Source: Giesbergeria sp.
Lineage (GTDB): Bacteria > Pseudomonadota > Gammaproteobacteria > Burkholderiales > Burkholderiaceae_C
Assembly (NCBI GenBank): GCA_017998735.1
Contig: JAGOCN010000002.1
Span: forward strand, 1 to 18,881
Length of the DNA stretch: 18,881 nucleotides
Direction: 5' to 3'
Positions 6,600 to 15,016 of the stretch are shown piece by piece. Made by a program: the position numbers and the translations under genes. The notes under the pieces were generated by a model that searched no databases, was not told the origin of the DNA, and saw nothing but the letters and a program-made list of their open reading frames with translations. Position 1 is the stretch's first letter, and each line of letters opens with the position of its first letter.

Positions 6600-7410
6600 A
6601 GTCCACCCCGCCTTTGCGCCCGAGCCCGCCCCCGGCGCCGACCTGCTGGTGCTGGCCGGCGACATCGGCTCTTACCAAAGCGGCACGCTGCTGCAGGACA
6701 AAGACTTTGGCCTGGCCCGGTTTTCACCGCTGCCGCAGTACGCCGGCTGGCCCACCCCGGTGCTGTTCGTGCCCGGCAACCACGAGTACGACGCGCAGGA
6801 CTTTGACGCCGCCCATGCGCGCCTGCGCGCCACCTGCGAACGCCTGGGCCTGCTGTGGCTGGAGCGCGAGGTGCTGGTGCTGGACGGCGTGCGCTTTGTC
6901 GGCACCACGCTGTGGAGCGACTTTGACGCGCTGGCCAACGCGGCCGCCGTGCAGGACGAGGCCCGGCGCCTGGCCATGCGCACCAAGGCCTTTCGCGCTG
7001 CCAATTTCTACCTGCGCAAGACCGGTGGCACACGCGCCGGCCTGCCCTTTCTGGCGCCCGAGGTGCGTGCCCACTCGCTCTTGTGCCAGGAATGGCTGAC
7101 CGCCGCCCTGGCCGCGCCCTTTGATGGCCCCACCGTGGCCGTGACGCACTTTGCCCCCAGCCTTCGCAGCGCCGACCCGCGCTATGGCCTGGTGCCAGGC
7201 ACGGCCGGTTTCTGCAATGCGCGCGACGACCTGCTGTCCGGTGCGCAGCTGTGGCTGCACGGCCACCTGCACTGCGCCACCGACTACCGGGCCGAGGGCG
7301 TGCGCAGCGACGGCACGCCCTGGCAGTGCCAGGTGGTGGCCAACCCGCTGGGCTATGCGCGCAAGGGCGAGCAGGCGCTGTTCGGGCCACAGCGCTGCGT
7401 CTCTTTATGA
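6565..7410 (+). CDS. Calcineurin-like metallophosphoesterase
   Basis: The 281-residue cytosolic protein carries the full metal-binding motif set of calcineurin-type phosphoesterases. It has SDLHLE (D8, H10), LAGDIG (D33), VPGNHEYD (N72, H73), VTHFAPS and LHGHLH near the C-terminus. The family hydrolyses phosphomonoesters or diesters with two metal ions; the substrate cannot be read from sequence. The start at 6565 directly precedes the first strand (KIQLLSD). An alternative ATG three codons upstream at 6556 is possible. Either way the gene begins inside the last codons of the LysR gene in another frame, so the two are probably cotranscribed and translationally coupled. No terminator is obvious after the stop. 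Confidence 0.9.
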   Translation: MKIQLLSDLHLEVHPAFAPEPAPGADLLVLAGDIGSYQSGTLLQDKDFGLARFSPLPQYAGWPTPVLFVPGNHEYDAQDFDAAHARLRATCERLGLLWLEREVLVLDGVRFVGTTLWSDFDALANAAAVQDEARRLAMRTKAFRAANFYLRKTGGTRAGLPFLAPEVRAHSLLCQEWLTAALAAPFDGPTVAVTHFAPSLRSADPRYGLVPGTAGFCNARDDLLSGAQLWLHGHLHCATDYRAEGVRSDGTPWQCQVVANPLGYARKGEQALFGPQRCVSL

Positions 7411-7523
7411 TGGCCTGCAGACCCGCAGACCTGCGCGGCAGCGGTGGCTGAGCACCACCACGGCATTTTTCGACCTTTCAATCTCCCCCATTTGTCCATT
7501 CCCTTGCACAAGGAGCTTCCTGC

Positions 7524-7946
7524 ATGAACATATTGCTTGCTGTCGACGGCAGCGCCTACACCAAGAAAATGCTGGCCTACCTGATGGCGCACGAAGAGCT
7601 GCTGGGCACCCAGCACCACTACAGCGTCATCACGGTGCAGCCCACGCTGCCCGCCCGCGCCCGCGCCGCCCTGGGCAAGAGCGTGGTGGAAAAGTACTAC
7701 GCCGAAGAGGCAGAAAAAATCCTGTCTCCGGTGCTCAAGTACCTGGCCCGCAAAGGCGTGCAGCCAGAGCGCATCACCAAGGTCGGGCCGGTGGGTGAAA
7801 CGATTGCCAAGGTGGCGTCCGAAGGCGGTTTCGAGCTGCTGGTGATGGGCTCGCATGGCCATGGCGCCATTGCCACGCTGATCGTGGGCTCGGTCACCAT
7901 GCAGGTGCTGGCCCGCTGCACCGTGCCGGTGCTGATCGTGCGCTGA
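7524..7946 (+). CDS. Universal stress protein, UspA family
   Basis: The 140-residue cytosolic protein is a single UspA domain of normal length. It begins MNILLAVDGSAYTKKML with the conserved Asp of the first strand. It ends with MGSHGHGAIATLIVGS followed by VTMQVLARCTVPVLIVR, which contains the G-2x-G-9x-G-S/T ATP-binding signature. ATP-binding Usp proteins are induced under stress or growth arrest. A strong AAGGAG lies at 7510-7515, eight bases before the ATG. A good intrinsic terminator follows at 8013-8038, so it is probably monocistronic. It could also be reached from the phosphoesterase gene 113 bases upstream. Confidence 0.93.
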   Translation: MNILLAVDGSAYTKKMLAYLMAHEELLGTQHHYSVITVQPTLPARARAALGKSVVEKYYAEEAEKILSPVLKYLARKGVQPERITKVGPVGETIAKVASEGGFELLVMGSHGHGAIATLIVGSVTMQVLARCTVPVLIVR

Positions 7947-8012
7947 GTTCTTCAGTGCCGGGCACTGCGCAAAAGCGCAGGCTGGCGCCCTTGCCTGCCC
8001 CGTTTTCCGCAG

Positions 8013-8038
8013 ACCCTGCCCGACCGCAGGGTTTTTTT
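8013..8038 (+). terminator. Intrinsic terminator after the universal stress gene
   Basis: CCCTGC (8014-8019) pairs with GCAGGG (8026-8031) around a six-base loop and is followed by seven T residues. Confidence 0.85.
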
Positions 8039-8057
8039 GGTGAAGATGTGAACATTC

Positions 8058-8073
8058 GGTATTTTAAAATACC
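8058..8073. promoter_or_regulatory. Perfect AT-rich palindrome upstream of the first FAS1 gene
   Basis: GGTATTTTAAAATACC is a perfect 16-bp palindrome, located 113 bases upstream of the FAS1 start codon. A second perfect palindrome, ACCAATTGGT, lies at 8091-8100, followed at once by TATAAA (8101-8106), a possible -10 element. TTTACA at 8080-8085 could be the -35 element, but the spacing of 15 is short. The region is much more AT-rich than its surroundings and is a likely control region for the FAS1 genes. Confidence 0.5.
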
Positions 8074-8186
8074 AGACGGTTTACATGGATACCAATTGGT
8101 TATAAAGTGGCGCTGCATCGTTTTTCAGCCGGTCTGCCGCCGATGCCTTGTTTCCATTTCCTCTTGTTTTCACCAAGGACCTTTCC

Positions 8187-8642
8187 ATGAAAAAAACCCT
8201 GATTGCACTTGCCCTGACCGCTGGCACCGCTTTTGGCGCCTTTGCGCAGGACATCGTGGACGTGGCTGCCAAGGCCGGCAACTTCAACACGCTGGTCACT
8301 GCCGTGAAGGCCGCCGGCCTGGTGGACACGCTCAAGGGCCCTGGCCCGTTCACCGTGTTCGCGCCCACCGATGCGGCCTTTGCCAAGGTGCCCAAGGCCA
8401 AGCTGGACGCGCTGCTGGCCGACAAGGCCGCCCTGACCAAGGTGCTGACCTACCATGTGGTGCCGGCCAAGGTGATGGCAGCCGACGTCAAGGCCGGCAA
8501 GGTCAAGACGGTGGAAGGCCAGGAGCTGACCGTGACCACCAAGGGCGGCGTGATGGTGGACAACGCCAAGGTGGTGGCCACCGACGTGGCCGCCAGCAAT
8601 GGCGTCATCCATGCCATCGACACCGTGCTGATGCCGAAATAA
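8187..8642 (+). CDS. Secreted single-domain fasciclin (FAS1) protein
   Basis: The 151-residue protein has a Sec signal peptide, [20 protein letters not shown], cleaved before QDIVD. One FAS1 domain follows (about 22-151), with both conserved FAS1 boxes: [15 protein letters not shown] (H1) and [16 protein letters not shown] (H2), plus the central [13 protein letters not shown]1 domains act in cell adhesion or surface interactions outside the cytoplasm; the exact role in proteobacteria is poorly defined. AAGGA lies seven bases before the ATG. The next gene, 36 bases downstream, is a two-domain FAS1 lipoprotein very similar in sequence, so the pair is probably an operon that arose by duplication. 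Confidence 0.92.
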   Translation: MKKTLIALALTAGTAFGAFAQDIVDVAAKAGNFNTLVTAVKAAGLVDTLKGPGPFTVFAPTDAAFAKVPKAKLDALLADKAALTKVLTYHVVPAKVMAADVKAGKVKTVEGQELTVTTKGGVMVDNAKVVATDVAASNGVIHAIDTVLMPK

Positions 8643-8678
8643 GCGCCTGCGCACCGTTCCGATCTGAAGGAAATGCCC

Positions 8679-9623
8679 ATGACTTCCTTTCTGAAACGCC
8701 GCACCCTGCTGCTGGCCACCGCCCTGGGCGGCAGCACCGTGCTGCTGCAGGCCTGCGGTGGCAGCGACGACGACACACCCGAGCGCAACATCGTTCAGCT
8801 GGCGCAGGCCAACCCCGACCTGGGCATCCTGGTCGAAGCGGTGGTGGCCGCCGGGCTGGTGGACACGCTCAGCACCGGCAACCTGACCGTGTTGGCGCCA
8901 ACCAACGCCGCCTTTGCCGCCCTGCTGGCCGAGCTGGGCACCACCAAGGCGGCGCTGCTGGCCAATGTGCCGCTGCTCAAGGCGGTGCTCAGCTACCACG
9001 TGCTGGGCCAGCGCGTGCGCAGTGCCGATGTGCCATTGGGCAAGGCATTGGTGCCGCTGGGCGGCGGGTTTTTCAAGATCGAGTCGTCCAATGGTCTCAA
9101 GGTGACCGACGGGCGCAACCGCGTGGCCCGCATCACCGCCACCGACCTGCAGGCCAGCAACGGCGTGGTGCATGTAGTGGACCGCGTGCTGCTGCCGGCC
9201 GACAAAACGATTGTGGCCACGGCGCAGGCGCTGCCCGACTTCAGCATCCTGGTCGAGGCCGTGGTGGCTGCCGGGCTGGTGGACACGCTCAATGGCCCCG
9301 GCCCCTTCACCGTGTTTGCCCCCACCAATGCCGCCTTTGCCGCGCTGCTGGGCGAACTGGGTGTGGGCAAGGAGGCGCTGCTGGCCAACAAGGCCTTGCT
9401 GGCCCAGGTGCTGACCTACCACGTGGTGCCAGGGCGCGTGCTGAAGGCCGAAGTGCCCGTCGGCGCGGCCATCAAGACCGTGCAGGGCCAGACCTTCAGC
9501 GTCAATGCCAGCCTGCAGATCACCGACCAGCGCATGCGCACCAGCCAGACCACGGCCACCGATGTGTTCACCAGCAACGGCGTCATCCATGGGGTGGACC
9601 GGGTGCTGCTGCCGGCCGCCTGA
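8679..9623 (+). CDS. Two-domain fasciclin (FAS1) lipoprotein
   Basis: The 314-residue protein starts MTSFLKRRTLLL and has a short N-region with KRRT (possible Tat recognition), a hydrophobic stretch and the lipobox-like LQAC (Cys about residue 27) followed by GGSDDD. This suggests a membrane-anchored lipoprotein. Two FAS1 domains follow (about 38-175 and 176-314), each with an H1 box (LTVLAPTNAAFAALL, FTVFAPTNAAFAALL) and an H2 box (ASNGVVHVVDRVLLP, TSNGVIHGVDRVLLP). The ATG at 8679 is preferred to the one at 8673 because AAGGA at 8667-8671 is seven bases from it and only one from the earlier ATG. The domains are repeats of about 140 codons with long stretches of identical DNA. The second domain is closer than the first to the neighbouring single-domain protein. 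Confidence 0.92.
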   Translation: MTSFLKRRTLLLATALGGSTVLLQACGGSDDDTPERNIVQLAQANPDLGILVEAVVAAGLVDTLSTGNLTVLAPTNAAFAALLAELGTTKAALLANVPLLKAVLSYHVLGQRVRSADVPLGKALVPLGGGFFKIESSNGLKVTDGRNRVARITATDLQASNGVVHVVDRVLLPADKTIVATAQALPDFSILVEAVVAAGLVDTLNGPGPFTVFAPTNAAFAALLGELGVGKEALLANKALLAQVLTYHVVPGRVLKAEVPVGAAIKTVQGQTFSVNASLQITDQRMRTSQTTATDVFTSNGVIHGVDRVLLPAA

Positions 9624-9688
9624 ACCGCTTGAACCGGCACGGCGCGGCACGCCGCCATGCATTCCTGCAACGCGAATGCAACAACCAC

Positions 9689-9714
9689 AACGCCCGCTTC
9701 AGCGGGCGTTTTTT
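9689..9714 (+). terminator. Intrinsic terminator after the FAS1 genes
   Basis: AACGCCCGC (9689-9697) pairs perfectly with GCGGGCGTT (9702-9710) around TTCA, followed by four more T residues. A smaller hairpin, GGCGC-TT-GCGCC, at 9728-9739 may serve the converging TetR gene. Confidence 0.88.
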
Positions 9715-9741
9715 CGTCCAGGCAAAGGCGCTTGCGCCGTT

Positions 9742-10359
9742 TCAGCGCGCACCCAGGCCGTCAAAGCAGGTGCGCAGCACCAGCTCGACGATGTCGGCAT
9801 CGCTGTACTGGCCGCTTTCGCGCAAAAACCCCACCACCGGGTCGCAGGCCCGGGCGTACAGCGTGTACAGCACCACCAGCGGCGGCAGGGCGGGGTCGAT
9901 GCTGCCTTCGGCCTGCGCCTGCGTGATCCACTGGCCGATCTGGTCGCTGACCCGCACCAGACCGTCGATGTAACCGGGGTCGGACATCAGCACCGCACGC
10001 AGGGCCGAATTGCGGCTGGGCAGCAGCGGCATTTCCTGCGCCAGCAGGCGCTCCAGCGACCAGCGCACCACCGAACGCAGCTGATCGGCGGGCGCCGCCA
10101 CCGTGTCCAGCGACCCGACATAGGCACGCACCCGCTCCAGCACCTGCACCATGGCGGCGCAGCACAGGTCTTCCTTGCTGTTGAAATGCTTGTACAGGCT
10201 GGCCTTGGCAATGCCCACGCCCTGCGCCACATCGTCCATGGTCATGGTGTCAAAGCCCTTTTCTCCCAGCAGCTGGCAGGTGGTCTGCAGGATGGCTTCT
10301 TCCCGTGCCTGGTGGATGTGTTCCTTGAAGGAGCGCCGGGGCGTTGCAATGGTGTTCAT
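9742..10359 (-). CDS. TetR/AcrR-family transcriptional regulator
   Basis: The 205-residue protein has an N-terminal TetR helix-turn-helix (about 17-65). It reads AREEAILQTTCQLLGEKGFD, then TMTMDDVAQGVGIAKASLYK, then HFNSKEDL. The C-terminal all-helical ligand and dimer domain has no telling motif, so the inducer is unknown. The ATG at 10359 gives the usual short N-terminal arm; an in-frame ATG seven codons upstream is possible. There is no clear Shine-Dalgarno sequence. TAAAAT lies five bases upstream of the chosen ATG, so a near-leaderless message is possible. It faces away from the flavin reductase gene across a 330-base gap and may control it, but no shared operator is obvious. Confidence 0.9.
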   Translation of the reverse strand: MNTIATPRRSFKEHIHQAREEAILQTTCQLLGEKGFDTMTMDDVAQGVGIAKASLYKHFNSKEDLCCAAMVQVLERVRAYVGSLDTVAAPADQLRSVVRWSLERLLAQEMPLLPSRNSALRAVLMSDPGYIDGLVRVSDQIGQWITQAQAEGSIDPALPPLVVLYTLYARACDPVVGFLRESGQYSDADIVELVLRTCFDGLGAR

Positions 10360-10487
10360 GGTGCATTTTAGCCACGCCATACCACCAATTGAACACCCTG
10401 GCCAATCTGCAACCTGCCGGTAAAAGTGCGGTCATGGTGGTTTTCATGCCCTCCTGGATTTGAAACCGCACAGCATGAAACCCGGTC

Positions 10488-10546
10488 ATTTGCTATTGAA
10501 ATAATAGCTGCTTGCGCATGTTCTGAAAGGGCTGGAGGCCGAAAAC
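10488..10546 (-). repeat. Dispersed intergenic repeat, copy C (inverted)
   Basis: Read on the minus strand the copy runs from GTTTTCGGCCTCCAG through GCGCAAGCAGCT to ATTATTTCAATAGCAAA. It thus shares both ends with the copies at 283-351 and 14840-14906, while the centre has diverged. It lies in the gap between the TetR and flavin reductase genes. The rest of that gap (10360-10691) shows no gene or clear operator. Confidence 0.7.
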
Positions 10547-10691
10547 GCCCTTTTTTTGCCAAACCATGCCCTGCCATTGCCAATTCAGACAAGCACTGCC
10601 GTCTGTCGCGCTACCAGCCCAGGGTGCCTGCGCCGCAGACTGCGCGCAGCAAGCCCATAATGGCCGGCCCTCACCGACCCGTTTATTGCCT

Positions 10692-11201
10692 GTGCCGCGT
10701 TCCTTCCTGCCCCGCCCCCCCGGTTTTTCGCCCCTGGAATTTCGTGCGGCGCTGGGCATGTTTGCCACCGGGGTGACGATCGTCACCGCGCGCGGCGCCA
10801 ACGGCGCGCTGACCGGCCTGACTGCCAGCTCTTTCAACTCCGTCTCGCTCACGCCGCCCCTGGTGCTGTGGAGCCTGGCGCGCCGGGCGGCTTCGCTGCC
10901 GGTGTTTGCCGATGGCTCGCACTACGCCATCCATGTGCTGGCCGCCAGCCAGAAGGCGCTGGCCGAGCGCTTTGCCACGCACGGCGTGGACCGCTGGGCG
11001 GGGGTGGACTACACGCTGGGCATCAGTGGCGCGCCGCTGCTGGAGGGCTGCGTGGCCACCTTTGAATGCTTCAACCGCAGCCGCCACGAAGAAGGCGACC
11101 ATGTCATCTTTGTCGGCGAGGTCGAGCGCTGCACCAGCCAGGCCGGTCTGGCGCCGCTGCTCTACCACGGCGGGCGCTTTTATACAGAACACCCGCTGTA
11201 G
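10692..11201 (+). CDS. Flavin reductase-like, FMN-binding split-barrel protein
   Basis: The 169-residue protein fits the flavin reductase-like domain (HpaC type, NAD(P)H-dependent reduction of FMN/FAD supplied to a monooxygenase). It reads FRAALGMFATGVTIVTARG, then GLTASSFNSVSLTPPLVLWS, ASQKALAERFA, and ends GDHVIFVGEVERC...LLYHGGRFY, all family hallmarks. The start is uncertain. The reading frame is open upstream to 10566, but the added 42 residues look non-native. The GTG at 10692 gives the usual length; I see no strong ribosome site. No oxygenase gene is adjacent, so the partner is unknown. The stop codon lies inside a long nested hairpin (11190-11222). Confidence 0.85.
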   Translation: MPRSFLPRPPGFSPLEFRAALGMFATGVTIVTARGANGALTGLTASSFNSVSLTPPLVLWSLARRAASLPVFADGSHYAIHVLAASQKALAERFATHGVDRWAGVDYTLGISGAPLLEGCVATFECFNRSRHEEGDHVIFVGEVERCTSQAGLAPLLYHGGRFYTEHPL

Positions 11202-11222
11202 GCTGGAAGCCGGCAGCGGGTG
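11190..11222 (+). terminator. Nested hairpin over the flavin reductase stop codon
   Basis: CACCCGCTG (11190-11198) pairs with CAGCGGGTG (11214-11222), and inside it GGCT pairs with AGCC around GGA. There is no T-tract. Two perfect palindromes follow before the converging dctM gene: one of 16 bp at 11248-11263 and CCCCGGCCGGGG at 11275-11286. These probably mark 3' ends of the converging transcripts. Confidence 0.4.
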
Positions 11223-11288
11223 CGTGGGAGGCTGGGAGAAGATTGGGCAGCCGGCGCCGGCTGCGTCAAGGGCACCCCGGCCGGGGCG

Positions 11289-12572
11289 TCACTTGCCCAT
11301 CATCAGGTTGGGCAGAAACAGGCTGATCTGCGGGATGTAGGTGACCATCACCAGGAACACCAGCAGCACCGACAGCCAGGGCAGTGCCGCCCTGGTGACC
11401 TGCACCAGGTTCATGCCGGTCACCCCCGCCGTCACGAACAGGTTCAGCCCCACGGGCGGCGTCACCATGCCGATCTCCATGTTCACCACCATGATGATGC
11501 CCAGGTGGATCGGGTCGATGCCCAGTTCGGTGGCAATCGGGAAGAAGATTGGCGCCAGGATCAGGATGATGCCGGTGGGCTCCATGAAATTGCCGGCAAT
11601 CAGCAGGATCACGTTCACCACGACCAGGAACATCCAGGGCTCCATGCCCATGCCGACAATCTGCGCGGCTATCGTCTGCGGAATGCGCTCGGTGGTCAGC
11701 ACGTGCGCAAACAAGAGCGCGTTGGCCACGATGAACATCAGCATCACCGTGGTGCGCGAGGCCTCCAGGAACACGTGTGGCAGGTCCTTGGCGCCCAGGT
11801 CGCGGTAGATGAACACCGCCACGATCAGCGCATACACCGCCGAAACGGCCGCCGCTTCGGTGGGCGTGAAAATGCCGCCGTAGATGCCACCCATGATGAT
11901 GACCAGCAGCATCAGGCCCCACAGCGATTCGCGCAGCGCCCGCAGCACTTCGCGCGTGCTGGCCTTGGGCGGTGGCGTGGTCTTGAGCTTGCCCGCACGC
12001 CACCACACCGCCACCATCAGCATCAGGCCCAGCACGATGCCCGGCACCACGCCAGCCAGGAAGATGCGGCCGACCGACACCTCGGTGATGGCGGCATAGA
12101 CCACCATCACGATCGACGGCGGAATCAGGATGCCCAGCGTGCCGGCGTTGCAGATCACGCCAGCGCCGAATTCCTGGGGGTAGCCGTTTTTCACCATGCC
12201 GGCGATCACGATGGAGCCGATGGCCACCACCGTGGCCGGGCTGGAGCCCGACACCGCGGCAAACAGCATGCAGGCCAGCACCGAGGCAATGGCCAGACCG
12301 CCGCGCAGGTGGCCGACAGCGGCAATGGCAAAGTTCACCATGCGCTTGGCCACGCCGCCGGTGGACATCAGCACCCCGGCCAGCACGAAGAACGGAATCG
12401 CCATCAGCGTGTAGTGCTCGCTGGTCTCGAACATCTTGATCGTCATGCTCGCCAGCGAATCCTGCGAGAAGAAAACGATGGTGACGATGCTCGACAGCCC
12501 CAGGCTGATGGCAATCGGCATGCCGATGGCCATGCAGAAAAACAGCAATGCAAAAAGTACCAGCGTGTTCAT
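11289..12572 (-). CDS. dctM: TRAP transporter large permease subunit, DctM family
   Basis: The 427-residue protein is a very hydrophobic DctM/TRAP-L subunit of usual length with about 12 hydrophobic helices. It has family segments such as GSSPATVVAIGSIV, GVICNAGTLGILIPPSIVMVVY and GIFTPTEAAAVSAVYAL, and ends GMVTPPVGLNLFV...PNLMMGK. It forms the sodium-driven channel part of the tripartite carrier with DctQ and receives substrate from DctP. Its ATG overlaps the dctQ stop codon as ATGA (12569-12572), so translation is coupled. Sequence alone does not fix the substrate; C4-dicarboxylates or related acids are most likely given the DctS/DctR-like pair nearby. Confidence 0.95.
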   Translation of the reverse strand: MNTLVLFALLFFCMAIGMPIAISLGLSSIVTIVFFSQDSLASMTIKMFETSEHYTLMAIPFFVLAGVLMSTGGVAKRMVNFAIAAVGHLRGGLAIASVLACMLFAAVSGSSPATVVAIGSIVIAGMVKNGYPQEFGAGVICNAGTLGILIPPSIVMVVYAAITEVSVGRIFLAGVVPGIVLGLMLMVAVWWRAGKLKTTPPPKASTREVLRALRESLWGLMLLVIIMGGIYGGIFTPTEAAAVSAVYALIVAVFIYRDLGAKDLPHVFLEASRTTVMLMFIVANALLFAHVLTTERIPQTIAAQIVGMGMEPWMFLVVVNVILLIAGNFMEPTGIILILAPIFFPIATELGIDPIHLGIIMVVNMEIGMVTPPVGLNLFVTAGVTGMNLVQVTRAALPWLSVLLVFLVMVTYIPQISLFLPNLMMGK

Positions 12573-13096
12573 ACCGTGTCCTCCTTGGCTTTCAGGTGCA
12601 TCGCCTCGGCGGCTTCATCGGCCAGCCGCAGGCCATCGCTTTTGCCGGTGAACAGGGCGTAAAGGATTTGCAGAAAACGCAGCCCCGTGAGCGCCATGCC
12701 CAGCGGCATCACGGCCAGCACGATCCAGCGTTCGATCGGCATGTCTTCAAGTTCGATGCCTACCTGCTTCATCTTGAGCACGTATTCCATCGAACCCACA
12801 ATCACAAAGCCCACATAGGCCAGGCACAAAAGCGTGGCCAGGATGCCGACCATGCGCATCTTGTGCGTGGGCAGCAGCTTGACCAGCGCGTCCACGCCGA
12901 TGTGCGAACTCACCCGCACGCCGTAGGGCACGCCGATGAAAATCATGACCGCGAAGAACACCCCGGTCAGTTCCAGCGCCCAGCTCATGCCTCCGTTGAA
13001 CACGTAGCGCAGCACCACTTGGTAGAAAGTCAGGCCGGTCATGGCCAGCAGCATGAGTGAAATGATCCACTCTTCAAGGCGGTCAAGGATTTTCAT
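12569..13096 (-). CDS. dctQ: TRAP transporter small permease subunit, DctQ family
   Basis: The 175-residue protein has four predicted hydrophobic helices (about 12-30, 43-62, 86-106, 126-147). It carries the DctQ pattern LEEWIISLMLLAMTGLTFYQ, VVLRYVFNGGMSWALELTGV and GVPYGVRVSSHIGVDAL. It is the small membrane subunit that bridges DctP and DctM. The start at 13096 has only a weak ribosome site (GAAG). A hairpin with U-tract lies between this gene and dctP1, so it is expected to be expressed below the binding protein. The C-terminus overlaps the dctM start by four bases. Confidence 0.93.
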   Translation of the reverse strand: MKILDRLEEWIISLMLLAMTGLTFYQVVLRYVFNGGMSWALELTGVFFAVMIFIGVPYGVRVSSHIGVDALVKLLPTHKMRMVGILATLLCLAYVGFVIVGSMEYVLKMKQVGIELEDMPIERWIVLAVMPLGMALTGLRFLQILYALFTGKSDGLRLADEAAEAMHLKAKEDTV

Positions 13097-13106
13097 GGAA
13101 TGGCTT

Positions 13107-13137
13107 CAAAAAAAGCCCCGGTGTGTGTGCCGGGGCT
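13107..13137 (-). terminator. Intra-operon terminator/attenuator between dctP and dctQ
   Basis: On the minus strand AGCCCCGG and CCGGGGCT (13114-13121 and 13130-13137 on the plus strand) form an eight-base-pair stem with an eight-base loop, followed by a run of T residues. It lies 32 bases after the dctP1 stop codon and 10 bases before the dctQ ATG. Partial termination would make binding protein exceed permease. Confidence 0.8.
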
Positions 13138-13169
13138 GATTGTTGTGAAGGGAATGGGCCAGTGCCTGT

Positions 13170-14348
<1,179 letters not shown>

Positions 14349-14467
14349 TCAAAGCCGCGCAGACCGGCAGTCTGTCAGCGCACGACTACCTGGGTTTGCG
14401 TCCGGGACTGAGGGACAACTGCGCACGCAGGCGCCAATCTGTGGCTTTCACCACCGGAGACACCGCC

Positions 14468-14704
14468 ATGGCACAGACACCCACCACCCCCTCTGCATCC
14501 AGACCTGCCGACAACGCCAACGCCAACGCCAACGCCACCGATGCACCGGCAAGCCAGCCCTCCACCAACGAAGAGCCGCGCATTGCGCAGGAAGACGACA
14601 TTCCCAGCGATGGCAAGGATGAAAAAGGCGAACAGATGATGGAAGAGCTGGGGCGCGACAAGCCCGGCCCGGCCTTGTCCGAACCGCAAACCGGGCAGAA
14701 ATAG
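14468..14704 (+). CDS. Small acidic, Asn-Ala repeat-containing protein of unknown function
   Basis: The 78-residue product starts MAQTPTTPSASRP, has an alternating NANANANA tract (about 16-23), then a charged, mostly acidic region with NEEPRIAQEDDIPSDGKDEK and GEQMMEELGRD, and ends PQTGQK. There is no signal peptide, membrane helix or recognisable fold, and it looks intrinsically disordered. A good ribosome site, CCGGAGACAC, precedes the ATG. The coding sequence contains four exact AACGCC copies (14513-14536) that could vary by slippage without shifting the frame. It diverges from dctP1 and converges on the orphan dctP. I cannot assign a function. Confidence 0.65.
   Translation: MAQTPTTPSASRPADNANANANATDAPASQPSTNEEPRIAQEDDIPSDGKDEKGEQMMEELGRDKPGPALSEPQTGQK
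14513..14536 (+). repeat. Hexanucleotide microsatellite (AACGCC)x4 inside a small gene
   Basis: Four exact tandem AACGCC copies encode the Asn-Ala repeat of the small acidic protein. Changes in copy number keep the frame. Confidence 0.9.
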
Positions 14705-15016
14705 GCTGGCGGCAGGCCGGCAGCGCGCCACAAGCTGCACTGCAGCCGCACTACAGGCCCCGCAAAGGTCTGGAGCGCGGCTGCAGGGAGACCCGGTACT
14801 TTTTGGGCACTGCAATGGCGGCAAGACTGCAAATGCATGAATTTTGGTAAAAACAGCTTCCAGCCCATGCGCAGCCTGCGCCAGCAGCTCATTTTTCGAT
14901 AGCAAATTCAGCTGTTTTTTATGTGCCGCTGGTGCGCTTTGGTACGCCGGGCAAGGCAGCCACACCCTGCCCTGTGCCATGGCCTGCTGGGCAATGGCTT
15001 CTGCGACCGCCCCTGC
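14705..15016. other. Intergenic stretch between converging genes
   Basis: The first 135 bases after the small gene show only GC-rich partial hairpins. The dispersed repeat copy B and its surrounding inverted repeat occupy 14840-14919. The last 100 bases before the orphan dctP stop codon are GC-rich with nothing I recognise and no clear T-tract terminator on either strand. Confidence 0.5.
14840..14906 (+). repeat. Dispersed intergenic repeat, copy B
   Basis: Same block order as copy A: AATTTTGGTAAAAACAG, TTCCAG, a GCGCAG-C-CTGCGC hairpin, CAGCAGCTC and TTTTTCGATAGCAAA. In this copy AAAAACAGCT (14849-14858) and AGCTGTTTTT (14910-14919) are perfect inverted repeats that enclose the inner hairpin, so the whole could fold as a cruciform or a long-loop terminator. 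Confidence 0.75.

Noticed and set aside
7955..9973. 672-codon plus-strand frame over the FAS1 genes
   Set aside because: It crosses a terminator and both FAS1 genes in another frame; its Gly/Arg/Gln-rich composition is a shadow of the FAS1 repeats.
10566..10691. N-terminal extension of the flavin reductase from ATG 10566
   Set aside because: The added residues look random and overlap the intergenic region; the family usually begins near the GTG at 10692.
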